Source: BACL27 sp964203235 (GTDB taxonomy: Bacteria; Actinomycetota; Acidimicrobiia; Acidimicrobiales; Ilumatobacteraceae). Taken from it: DNA of 64,000 nucleotides. The notes under the pieces are model-generated. The model had not been told where the DNA came from. It saw only the letters and a program-made list of their open reading frames with translations, and ran no database searches. The position numbers and the translations under genes are program-made. Shown piece after piece: positions 33,775 through 40,918 of the stretch. How positions within the stretch are numbered: position 1 is the first letter of the stretch; each line of letters opens with the position of its first letter. Location of the stretch: NCBI GenBank assembly GCA_964203235.1, contig CAXNLE010000001.1:1121742-1185741 (forward strand), given 5' to 3'.

Positions 33775-35286
33775 TTAGCGGGGCTTGAAGTTCTCCGCCA
33801 AGTTGATGAGCAAACGTGTGCCGTATGCAGTTGCACCGCGTTGCAACCATCCTCCATCGCTATCGGCCCACATCGGACCAGCGATATCGAGATGCGCCCA
33901 AGGTATACCAGAAGTAAATTCATCCAAAAATAATGCGGCAGTAATTGCGCCAGCTTCTGCCCCGCCTACGTTTTTCATATCAGCAATATACGAATCAATT
34001 AAACCGCGATATTTTCTCTCAAGCGGAAGTTGCCAAGCTTGCTCATCTGTTGATTTGGCTGCAGCAGTTACTTGATCAATAAATGGTTGATTATTGCCCA
34101 AGACGCCAGACATCTGTGGCCCAAGCGCGCGAGCACAAGCACCTGTCAAAGTTGCGATGTCAACGATTGCATCAGGTTTAAGTTCGGCTGCTAACGAAAG
34201 TCCGTCGGCGAGAACCAAACGACCTTCAGCATCAGTGTTGTGAATTTCAACAGTCTTGCCGTTGCGCATCGTTAACACGTCGCCCATTGCCATCGCACTA
34301 CCCGATGGCAAATTGTCTGTGCACATTAGGTAAGCAGTGACTTGATTTTTGCAACCGAGAGATTTGAGTGTGCTCATAGTTGCCAACACTGCAGCAGCAC
34401 CACTCATGTCAGCCTTCATCATCGCATGTGATGGATCAGAAGGTTTGAGGCTGATACCACCCGAGTCATACATCACGCCTTTGCCTACCAAAATCAAGTG
34501 TGGCAATTTAGTTTTTGATTTTGCGGCAGATTTGTTTGCGGATGATTTTGTCGCTTTACGTAATCCACCAGGCTGATAAGAAATCTTCACCATTCGCGGA
34601 GGGTTGACACTGCCGCGATTCACACCGATCATTCCGCCACATCCCATTGCGAGAAGTTGGTCTTTGTTGAAAACTTCGACCGCGATGTCGCTTTCTGTAC
34701 CTACTTTTTGTGCACGCTCAGCAATCATTTTTGCAGTCAAATGCGCTGGTGGCATATTTGCAAGATCACGTGCAAAGCAAACTGCTTCGGCAATAGTCTC
34801 ACCGCGCTTGACTCCTTTAGTGATTGCTGCCGACATAGCTGCTGGCGCAACAATCAAAACCGAAATAAGTTTTGAAGTTGCCTCCTTGTCGGTCTTAAGA
34901 TCGTCATAGCGGTGTGTCGCCAAAATCAAACCTTCAGTTACGGCTTGAGCGATCGCCGTGCGGTCTCCGCGACCAGAAGTTGCCAAAGTAGTCGTGAGAC
35001 TAGAAAATTTTGCGGCAGCGCGAGCCAGAGCCGCAGCTGCTGAGCGCATTACATCCGCATTTGCTTTTGCTGACTCACCGATACCAACGGCAATAATCTG
35101 TTTAGCTTTACCAGTTGGCACAACAAGCGTCTGACCGACTTTAGATTCGAACCCAAGAGTGGCGAGTTGGTCGCGAGAAATACCGAGTTCTTTGGCAACG
35201 GCACCGTCAGTTGATACTGCAATACCGATCGCTTGAGATGCAATTTCTGACTTGACAATATTTACTGACAATTTGCTAATTTTCAT
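33775..35286 (-). CDS. pepA: leucyl aminopeptidase (M17 family)
   Basis: A 503-residue cytosolic metallo-aminopeptidase. The catalytic C-terminal domain has LVGKGVMYDSGGISLKPSDPSHAMMKADMSGAAAVLATM (Lys and Asp ligands), the signature NTDAEGRLVLADGLSLA (Asp/Glu and Arg), and HLDIAGPMW. The N-terminal macro-like domain is divergent. SD AGGAG lies 6 nt before the ATG. A Lys/Ser-rich insertion (KSSANKSAAKSKTKLP, about residues 245-262) precedes the first metal motif and is unusual in the family. Confidence 0.94.
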   Translation of the reverse strand: MKISKLSVNIVKSEIASQAIGIAVSTDGAVAKELGISRDQLATLGFESKVGQTLVVPTGKAKQIIAVGIGESAKANADVMRSAAAALARAAAKFSSLTTTLATSGRGDRTAIAQAVTEGLILATHRYDDLKTDKEATSKLISVLIVAPAAMSAAITKGVKRGETIAEAVCFARDLANMPPAHLTAKMIAERAQKVGTESDIAVEVFNKDQLLAMGCGGMIGVNRGSVNPPRMVKISYQPGGLRKATKSSANKSAAKSKTKLPHLILVGKGVMYDSGGISLKPSDPSHAMMKADMSGAAAVLATMSTLKSLGCKNQVTAYLMCTDNLPSGSAMAMGDVLTMRNGKTVEIHNTDAEGRLVLADGLSLAAELKPDAIVDIATLTGACARALGPQMSGVLGNNQPFIDQVTAAAKSTDEQAWQLPLERKYRGLIDSYIADMKNVGGAEAGAITAALFLDEFTSGIPWAHLDIAGPMWADSDGGWLQRGATAYGTRLLINLAENFKPR

Positions 35287-35327
35287 TGTTGCTCCTAGTT
35301 GAACTTGTGTAACAAATACTTAAATTT

Positions 35328-35879
35328 CTATTTATCAATACTTTTAACTGATAGAGAATTTCCTTCTTGCCACCGTGCAAGTGTCCACAACAAATCGGAT
35401 AGTCGATTTAAGTAGGGGCATGCTTGCGAAGGTGCTGGTGCTGCAGCTAATGAATGACGCTCAGCGCGTCGAGTAACTGTTCTGCCTACATCGAGCAGCG
35501 CTGCAACTTTATTTTCGCCAGGCACAACAAACTCTGTAGGCGGAGTGAACTTTTCGTCAAGTGAATCAATCATGTTTTCGAGTTTCGTGACCATCGCCTC
35601 GGTGACAAGAGATTTTTCTGCAACAAGTTTGTGACGATTTATAGGAAGCGTTGCAAGTTCGGCCATCAACACCCACAAATCACGCATGATGTGAACGAGC
35701 ATGTCGTCAAGTTCGGTCCCTTTGCCTGCCTCGGCACGAGCGAGTCCCAAAATTGCTTGCGCTTCGTCGACTGCGCCATATGCGCGCGGCAGTGCACTGT
35801 CTTTGCCGACTCGTCCGCCATAAAACAAACCAGTTGTGCCGTCGTCGCCAGCCCTGGTGTAAATCTTCTCTCGCGCCAT
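35328..35879 (-). CDS. PduO-type cob(I)alamin adenosyltransferase
   Basis: A 183-residue trimeric ATP:corrinoid adenosyltransferase that makes adenosylcobalamin. It begins with the ATP-binding KIYTRAGDDGTTGLFYGGRVGKDS and contains YGAVDEAQAILGLARA, FVVPGENKVAALLDVGRTVTRRAERH and YLNRLSDLLWTLAR, all PduO hallmarks. ATG 35879 is 6 nt after the hepT stop, so it may be the last gene of a transcript that begins with the toxin-antitoxin pair, an unusual combination. The user of the cofactor is not in the window. Confidence 0.92.
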   Translation of the reverse strand: MAREKIYTRAGDDGTTGLFYGGRVGKDSALPRAYGAVDEAQAILGLARAEAGKGTELDDMLVHIMRDLWVLMAELATLPINRHKLVAEKSLVTEAMVTKLENMIDSLDEKFTPPTEFVVPGENKVAALLDVGRTVTRRAERHSLAAAPAPSQACPYLNRLSDLLWTLARWQEGNSLSVKSIDK

Positions 35880-35885
35880 AACGAG

Positions 35886-36227
35886 TTACACGCTACTTGA
35901 TGGCAGTTCATTCAATAGACGATTCACTGCCTTGGCTAAAGGCGCTAACTGTTGATCAACTACTTCGGCAATAATCTGTTCATCAGTGCCAAAGTAGTTA
36001 TGTGCGAGATAATTGCGCATGTTTTTTATCTCGCGCCAAGCGATTTCTGGCGATTGTCTCAGCAGCCGAACATCAATATGACTAATCGCTTCCCCAATTT
36101 CGATCAATCGCACTCTTACTGCGTCAAATATCAAAGGATCAGATAGCGCGCCCCTTTGCAAGTGGCGTTCAATTGCATCAATCGCGACCAAGACATCACT
36201 TAAGCGTTGACTATCAGACCTTTTCAA
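35886..36227 (-). CDS. hepT: HepT-family toxin (HEPN RNase)
   Basis: A 113-residue helical HEPN protein. The motif RNYLAHNY (residues 71-78) is the exact RX4HXY RNase motif, whose Tyr is AMPylated by the MntA antitoxin in characterised HepT/MntA pairs. Its ATG overlaps the end of the MntA-like gene as ATGA. Upstream antitoxin and downstream toxin order agrees with known systems. Role: cleaves RNA when not neutralised, in dormancy or phage defence. Confidence 0.9.
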   Translation of the reverse strand: MKRSDSQRLSDVLVAIDAIERHLQRGALSDPLIFDAVRVRLIEIGEAISHIDVRLLRQSPEIAWREIKNMRNYLAHNYFGTDEQIIAEVVDQQLAPLAKAVNRLLNELPSSSV

Positions 36228-36733
36228 AGAGCAACTGCGCTAGCAGATACCTCTTCGCGCATATTCGGTTTCAAAAGTCTTGCCGGACCAAGATCTACTT
36301 TGACACCGAGCAAGTCTTTAAGTTTTAACTCAAGGCTGATCAAAGTTATCAATCCGACACCGGGGTCGAGGTCAACAAGAAAATCTATATCGCTGCGCTT
36401 ATTGGTTTTTCCAGTTGCAACGCTTCCAAAGACACGCACATTTCGCGCACCATGTTCTCGAGCTAACTCAACAATTTCTCTACGATTTCGTAATACGAGT
36501 CTTGCGAGTCGGCTATCGGGTAAAGTTGGCACCCTTGTTCGACGCTTCGATCGAAGATCAATGCCAACTCCAAGGATGTCGAGCAACTGCAAAAATGTGT
36601 CGGCACCTGGTTCGCGTTTGCCGCGCTCGTAATCACTGATTACTGATTGGGTAATGCCAGATTTGCGAGCGACTTCAATTTGTGACATTCCAGATTTTAT
36701 TCGCGCTTGCCGCAAAACGTCGCTGGATCTCAT
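36224..36733 (-). CDS. mntA: MntA-like antitoxin nucleotidyltransferase fused to an HTH domain
   Basis: A 169-residue protein with two modules. Residues 5-60 form an XRE helix-turn-helix (LRQARIKSGMSQIEVARKSGITQSVISDYERGKREPG). Residues 85-150 form a minimal nucleotidyltransferase with GS(103-104)-x10-D115-x-D117. MntA proteins AMPylate HepT; the usual MntA lacks the HTH. I chose ATG 36733, since TATACT ends 6 nt before it and a perfect 22-bp palindrome overlaps that -10 box; ATG 36787 would place the palindrome inside the gene. The HTH most likely represses its own promoter. Confidence 0.88.
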   Translation of the reverse strand: MRSSDVLRQARIKSGMSQIEVARKSGITQSVISDYERGKREPGADTFLQLLDILGVGIDLRSKRRTRVPTLPDSRLARLVLRNRREIVELAREHGARNVRVFGSVATGKTNKRSDIDFLVDLDPGVGLITLISLELKLKDLLGVKVDLGPARLLKPNMREEVSASAVAL

Positions 36734-36739
36734 TGCACA

Positions 36740-36763
36740 AGTATATAGCGAATTCGCTATATA
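36740..36763 (-). promoter_or_regulatory. leaderless promoter and 22-bp palindromic operator of the mntA-hepT operon
   Basis: Positions 36742-36763 are a perfect inverted repeat of the half-site TATATAGCGAA. On the minus strand its end overlaps the -10 hexamer TATACT (36740-36745), which is followed by 6 nt and then ATG 36733. A repressor bound here would block RNA polymerase; the HTH domain of the first gene is the obvious candidate. Confidence 0.7.
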
Positions 36764-36883
36764 AATTCTCTTATGATCGGACATCAAAATATCTAGCCTC
36801 TCTTATTTCGTCTAAGTTCCTTGATGTGTGCGATGTTAAATCTGATGGCGATGCGTGCCACAGGGGTCAAGTACTCTCAAAAG

Positions 36884-37177
36884 ATGGCCTTAAATAAACC
36901 GCGCACTCTGCAGGGCGAGATCGCTGCACTTGAACGCGAAATCAATCAGCACCGCCGCGATATGCAGGCCGTTGAACTTGAAGACGGCGTTGCTCACGGC
37001 AATATTTCAGAATGGCTGATCACCAGCGGCCGCACATTGATCGGTAAAGGCGATGAACTACTGTCACTTCTTTCGCTTGACCCAGACTTTGGTAAGCACC
37101 GAGATGCATATATGCGCGAACTAAAAACTTTTCGTAAGTTCTATAAGAAATGGTCAGACTCAAACAAAGACGATTAA
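36884..37177 (+). CDS. small helical protein, unknown
   Basis: A 97-residue, highly charged protein predicted to be helical: TLQGEIAALEREINQHRRDMQAVELEDG looks like a coiled coil, followed by ISEWLITSGRTLIGKGDELLSLL and a Lys-rich end. I recognise no family. ATG 36884 is preceded by TACTCT at exactly 6 nt, a leaderless start; the upstream in-frame ATG at 36821 adds Met-rich, non-coding-looking sequence. It sits between two toxin-antitoxin-like pairs. Confidence 0.5.
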   Translation: MALNKPRTLQGEIAALEREINQHRRDMQAVELEDGVAHGNISEWLITSGRTLIGKGDELLSLLSLDPDFGKHRDAYMRELKTFRKFYKKWSDSNKDD

Positions 37178-37273
37178 CTTTTAGAATCCGCCGATCATCA
37201 CTTGACGGCACACATCAGCCTGAATGGTTGAGTGCAACAGTCTTGAAATCTATGGGCAACTCAAGTTGCTATA

Positions 37274-37495
37274 GTGCAAGTAGTAATCCTTGCTAGTGCC
37301 CATAAACATGGGATTGCGCCAGAAGACATGCTCCATGCATATAGAAATGCGTTTCGAACGATAGATCAAGACACTGTGACGATATTTATCGGTTCAAATA
37401 CTCACGGAAATCTCATTGAGATTGCCGTCGTTCAACGAGATAATCAGATTCAAATAGTCCACGCCATGAAGGCGCGAGCCAAATTTCTTAAATAA
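37274..37495 (+). CDS. small toxin-like protein of a type II TA pair
   Basis: A 73-residue protein with ASAHKHGIAPEDMLHAYRN near the start and GNLIEIAVVQRDNQIQIVHAMKARAKFL at the end. The HGI..eDmlHA...G.liEi.v.....ivHAMkAR pattern is that of small RelE/BrnT-like toxins found next to short acidic antitoxins. GTG 37274 is the probable start. The next gene begins 4 nt after the stop, supporting a pair. The toxin activity is inferred from family and context only. Confidence 0.6.
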   Translation: MQVVILASAHKHGIAPEDMLHAYRNAFRTIDQDTVTIFIGSNTHGNLIEIAVVQRDNQIQIVHAMKARAKFLK

Positions 37496-37499
37496 ACTT

Positions 37500-37712
37500 A
37501 TGAAAAAAATCACCACAAACAGATTAGAAACAGCAATTAATTACGAGGCGATAATTGACGGTTTCGATCCGGCGAAGTGGCGCGAGGCGACGCCAGAAGA
37601 GATGGCAAAACATCGCGAAAGAGCAAAAGACGCGGTAATTGTCGAGATTGAAGAGATCGACGCAACCGACACAGTCGAGATCGAAGAAATCGAAAAGCCT
37701 GAAGAGATCTAG
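37500..37712 (+). CDS. antitoxin-like partner protein
   Basis: A 70-residue protein: Lys-rich start, a helical middle (FDPAKWREATPEEMAKHRERAK) and a very acidic tail (VEIEEIDATDTVEIEEIEKPEE). Its 4-nt distance from the toxin-like gene and its size and charge fit an antitoxin; no DNA-binding motif is obvious. The 3' end overlaps the stop of the convergent TauD gene by 4 nt. The internal repeat VEIEEI occurs twice. Confidence 0.55.
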   Translation: MKKITTNRLETAINYEAIIDGFDPAKWREATPEEMAKHRERAKDAVIVEIEEIDATDTVEIEEIEKPEEI

Positions 37713-38542
37713 TTGCGAAATGGCTTATCGCCGAGAATTGTCGCGCGATGCATCACGCGACGATGCGGCAAATAGTCAGCGTTGGCAAAATGTTGCGTCA
37801 ACCGGTTATCCCAGAACGCCAAATCGTATGACTTCCACTTCCACTGCACTACAAACTCTGAGCGCGCAACGTGTGAAGTTAAAAACTGCAAAACTTCGGT
37901 GCTCTTATCGGGCGCAAGTTCAATAATCCGCGTTGTAAAAGATTGATTCACATAAATACCGCGTTTGCCACTCACTGGGTGCGTGCGAACTACAGGGTGA
38001 ATCGTCGGCGGATTATTCTTTCGCGCAGTTGCAAGTTGCTCTTGCGCCTCTGGCGAATCTCCATAGCGAGAATCAGTAAACGCCGCCGCCAGGTCGTGCT
38101 CAGCAGTTAAATCTTCGATCAGCGATTTATATTCGTCATCAAGTGCGTCATACGCGGCAATGCAACTCGACCACAATGTGTCGCCACCACTCGGTGGTAT
38201 CACGCGTGCCGAAAGTAACGAGCCCATCGGAGGGCACTCAATAAACGGCACATCCGTATGCCAAGTATCGCTGTCGGGCGGATTCTTGACATTCGTATCG
38301 AGCACAATGATTTCTTCAACTTCTGGGTCATGCGGATAGACGGGATGTACATGGAGCGGTCCAAAATTGGCCGCAAGATCGCGGTGCTGGCGCGGGGTCA
38401 ACGGCTGATTTTCGAAGAATAAAACATGATTCTCAACGAGCAATGCCGAAAGTTCAGAACAGTGCGCGGGTGTCAATGGCTCGCAAAGATTGATCCCCGA
38501 AATCAACGCACCGATTGCAGGGGTTAAACGCTTGGCTTGCAT
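37709..38542 (-). CDS. TauD/TfdA-family Fe(II)/2-oxoglutarate dioxygenase
   Basis: A 277-residue dioxygenase. The iron facial triad is visible as WHTDVPF (His/Asp, about residue 98) and the distal His in HRRVMHRATI near the C-terminus, followed by the Arg that binds 2-oxoglutarate; HPVSGKRGIYVNQSFTTRI matches the TauD core. These enzymes hydroxylate sulfonates, sulfate esters, phenoxyacetates or carnitine precursors; the substrate is not evident. It is divergent from an aldehyde dehydrogenase, which could handle an aldehyde product. Confidence 0.88.
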   Translation of the reverse strand: MQAKRLTPAIGALISGINLCEPLTPAHCSELSALLVENHVLFFENQPLTPRQHRDLAANFGPLHVHPVYPHDPEVEEIIVLDTNVKNPPDSDTWHTDVPFIECPPMGSLLSARVIPPSGGDTLWSSCIAAYDALDDEYKSLIEDLTAEHDLAAAFTDSRYGDSPEAQEQLATARKNNPPTIHPVVRTHPVSGKRGIYVNQSFTTRIIELAPDKSTEVLQFLTSHVARSEFVVQWKWKSYDLAFWDNRLTQHFANADYLPHRRVMHRATILGDKPFRN

Positions 38543-38595
38543 AGGTTAAAACTAGTCGCACTAGCATCTTTGGAAACAAAAAAAGGAGCCGAAAA

Positions 38596-40026
38596 ATGCA
38601 TACATACGACAAGGTTTACATCAATGGCAAATGGGTGGCTCCGCAGGGCCAGGACAAAGCAATTGAAGTTTTTGACTCGACAAATGAGCAGGTCATGGCG
38701 ACGATTCCATCCTGCAATGCACAAGATGTTGATGCCGCGGCCAAAGCTGCAGCCGCCGCATTTTTGACCTGGTCTGCTCTTGATGTTGAGGAGCGCGCTA
38801 AATACATGAATCGCATCGGCGATGGCATCGCAGCACGGATGGATGAACTTGCTACAGCAATTTCTCGCGAAACCGGCATGACCAAATTTCTCAGTCAGAT
38901 GATTCAAGTCGGGCTACCAATTAATTCTTTCAAGCAAGCTGCAATTGTTGCAGAAAAATTTGAGTACTCGCATGAACTCGGCTCATCACTTGTTGTGCGA
39001 GAGCCGATCGGTGTTGTTGGTTGCATAACTCCGTGGAACTATCCGTTGCACCAGATCACCGCCAAGGTTGCTTTTGCAATGGCTGCTGGTTGCACAGTTG
39101 TTTTGAAGCCAAGCGAAATTGCGCCAATTGATGCATTCATCCTCGCTGAAATTATTGACGAGATCGGCTTGCCAGCAGGCGTGTTCAATCTTGTAACAGG
39201 CACTGGGCCAGTTGTTGGTGAGGCACTCGCCGCTCACCCAAGTGTCGACATGATTTCTTTCACGGGTTCGACTCGTGCGGGCCGTCGCGTCTCACAAGTA
39301 GCTGCCGAGACTGTCAAAAAAGTAGCGCTTGAACTTGGTGGAAAATCAGCCAACATTATTTGCGCCGATCTAGATGAAGCAACTTTTGCGAAAGCAGTTT
39401 CGTCGGGTGTTGGTGGAGCATTTTTGAATAGCGGACAAACCTGCCTCGCGCTTACTCGCATGTTGGTGCCGCGGTCTCGTCTTGCCGAAGCAGAGACTCT
39501 TGCAGGTGCAGCAGCAACTGCAATGATCGTTGGAGATCCGTTTGAAAAAACAACTGCTCTCGGGCCTCTAGCTTCTGCCGCGCAACGCGACCGCGTTAAC
39601 GGATACATCCAAAAAGGTATTGACGAGGGCGCCAAAGTTGTTGTTGGCGGTGTCGGAGTACCAGAAGGTTGCGCGACCGGCTATTACGTCAAACCGACCG
39701 TATTTTCGAATGTCACAAATTCAATGACAATTGCGCGAGACGAAATCTTTGGTCCAGTGTTGAGCATCATTGCGTACGACACCGAAGAAGAAGCAATTCA
39801 AATTGCAAACGACACTGTTTATGGTTTGTCGGGTGCTGTTTGGGCGGCCGATAAAGATAAAGCGATTGCAATTGCGCGACGCATACGAACTGGCCAGATT
39901 GCAGTTAACGGTGGAGTGTTCAATATCAACGCACCTCTCGGTGGCTATAAGCAATCAGGCATCGGCCGCGAATATAGCGAATATGGTTTCGAAGAATTCC
40001 TCGAGATCAAGAGCATGCAACTCTAA
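38596..40026 (+). CDS. NAD(P)-dependent aldehyde dehydrogenase
   Basis: A 476-residue class I/II ALDH. Key parts: ITPWNYPLHQITAK and KPSEIAPID for NAD binding, FTGSTRAGRRV, the general base in ALELGGKSANII, the nucleophile Cys in NSGQTCLALTRM, and EIFGPVLSI. It oxidises an aldehyde to an acid. SD AAAAAGGAG lies about 7 nt before the ATG. It is divergent from the TauD dioxygenase with only 53 nt between, suggesting a joint pathway. Its stop codon overlaps that of the convergent nucleotidyltransferase. Confidence 0.92.
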   Translation: MHTYDKVYINGKWVAPQGQDKAIEVFDSTNEQVMATIPSCNAQDVDAAAKAAAAAFLTWSALDVEERAKYMNRIGDGIAARMDELATAISRETGMTKFLSQMIQVGLPINSFKQAAIVAEKFEYSHELGSSLVVREPIGVVGCITPWNYPLHQITAKVAFAMAAGCTVVLKPSEIAPIDAFILAEIIDEIGLPAGVFNLVTGTGPVVGEALAAHPSVDMISFTGSTRAGRRVSQVAAETVKKVALELGGKSANIICADLDEATFAKAVSSGVGGAFLNSGQTCLALTRMLVPRSRLAEAETLAGAAATAMIVGDPFEKTTALGPLASAAQRDRVNGYIQKGIDEGAKVVVGGVGVPEGCATGYYVKPTVFSNVTNSMTIARDEIFGPVLSIIAYDTEEEAIQIANDTVYGLSGAVWAADKDKAIAIARRIRTGQIAVNGGVFNINAPLGGYKQSGIGREYSEYGFEEFLEIKSMQL

Positions 40027-40574
40027 GTCTTAATTAGGTCTTCGACATCGGCCGAGACACCAAGATAAGAAGCCCAGTGTCGCAAATAATTGATATCTAA
40101 AGTTTGTGACGCAGCAATTTCAATGCAGTCGCGCCACTGAGTTTCTGATCGAGATTCAAACCGCCATCGAAGTTTAGAAAGTACAACATCTTCGGGTGTT
40201 GCTACCCATGTTAAAACTCCAAGAATGTTTAGCTGCACACGCCTATCAAGACGTATTGACTCAAACTTGTCGTCTGGTGAGCAAACGAATAGGTCGACTT
40301 TGCCTCCGGTTGCTGTGTGCAAAATATTGAAAGATCCACCAAATTCTGCAGCAAGTCGAGCTTCGTGAGCAGGCACATAAAGATCGTTGCCTTCTAGTGC
40401 GCTCAAAAATGCCTCCACTGAGTCACTCGAGATCACAGCGACGATATCGACATCGCGAGTAGATCTGGCTACACCCCACGCGCCCGCAGCTGTTGATCCA
40501 ACAACTAAATATCGTGCAGATACATCCTCAAGCGCGAGAACTACAAGTCGAAAGGCGTAAACAAGATCAATCAA
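40023..40574 (-). CDS. nucleotidyltransferase-fold protein, possible TA or defence partner
   Basis: A 183-residue protein with YLVVGSTAAGAWGVARSTRDVDIVAV (residues about 21-46), a GS...RsTrDVDi nucleotidyltransferase core related to AbiEii/MNT enzymes, then KVDLFVCSPDDKF and DVVLSKLRWRFESRSETQWRDCIEIAA, typical of NTases that pair with small helical partners. The 90-residue gene upstream overlaps its start as ATGA. It could be a toxin, an antitoxin or a tRNA-modifying enzyme; I cannot decide. Confidence 0.72.
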   Translation of the reverse strand: MIDLVYAFRLVVLALEDVSARYLVVGSTAAGAWGVARSTRDVDIVAVISSDSVEAFLSALEGNDLYVPAHEARLAAEFGGSFNILHTATGGKVDLFVCSPDDKFESIRLDRRVQLNILGVLTWVATPEDVVLSKLRWRFESRSETQWRDCIEIAASQTLDINYLRHWASYLGVSADVEDLIKT

Positions 40575-40843
40575 GTTGAAAGCGCGCTAGATTTCGAAAC
40601 AATTTTGCTAGCGAGTTCATCGCCGTAGCGCGCCCGAACAAGTTCGACAAGAATCTGGTGATCGTTAAACTCTGGGTACCGCCGCCGCATTGAGGCGTCT
40701 TCCATAATCGCAAATTGATTTTGAATCTCTTCCCAAACTGCAATTCGCTGTTCGACAGTCATTGCGCCGACTGCCCCCATCTGCATCTGCCAAACTTCAG
40801 GCGACGTATCTGCCGGCACTGCAGATGGATTTTTACTGAACAT
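40571..40843 (-). CDS. small helical partner of the nucleotidyltransferase
   Basis: A 90-residue helical protein with MTVEQRIAVWEEIQNQF, SMRRRYPEFNDHQILVELVRARYGDELASKIV; the RRRYPE..d..i...l...RYG pattern recurs in small proteins encoded next to MNT-like nucleotidyltransferases. The stop overlaps the partner start by 4 nt, so they are coupled. Function unknown. Confidence 0.65.
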   Translation of the reverse strand: MFSKNPSAVPADTSPEVWQMQMGAVGAMTVEQRIAVWEEIQNQFAIMEDASMRRRYPEFNDHQILVELVRARYGDELASKIVSKSSALST

Positions 40844-40918
40844 GTTTCAATTGTAGATGAAGATTGTTGCGGGGTTTTAGTGCCTGGCGGTCGCGGTTAC
40901 TGCGCGACGAGATGCGAG

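Noticed and set aside
33395..33850. 151-residue Cys/Arg-rich frame opposite the SGNH hydrolase
   Set aside because: It comes from reading Thr-codon repeats on the other strand; low complexity only.
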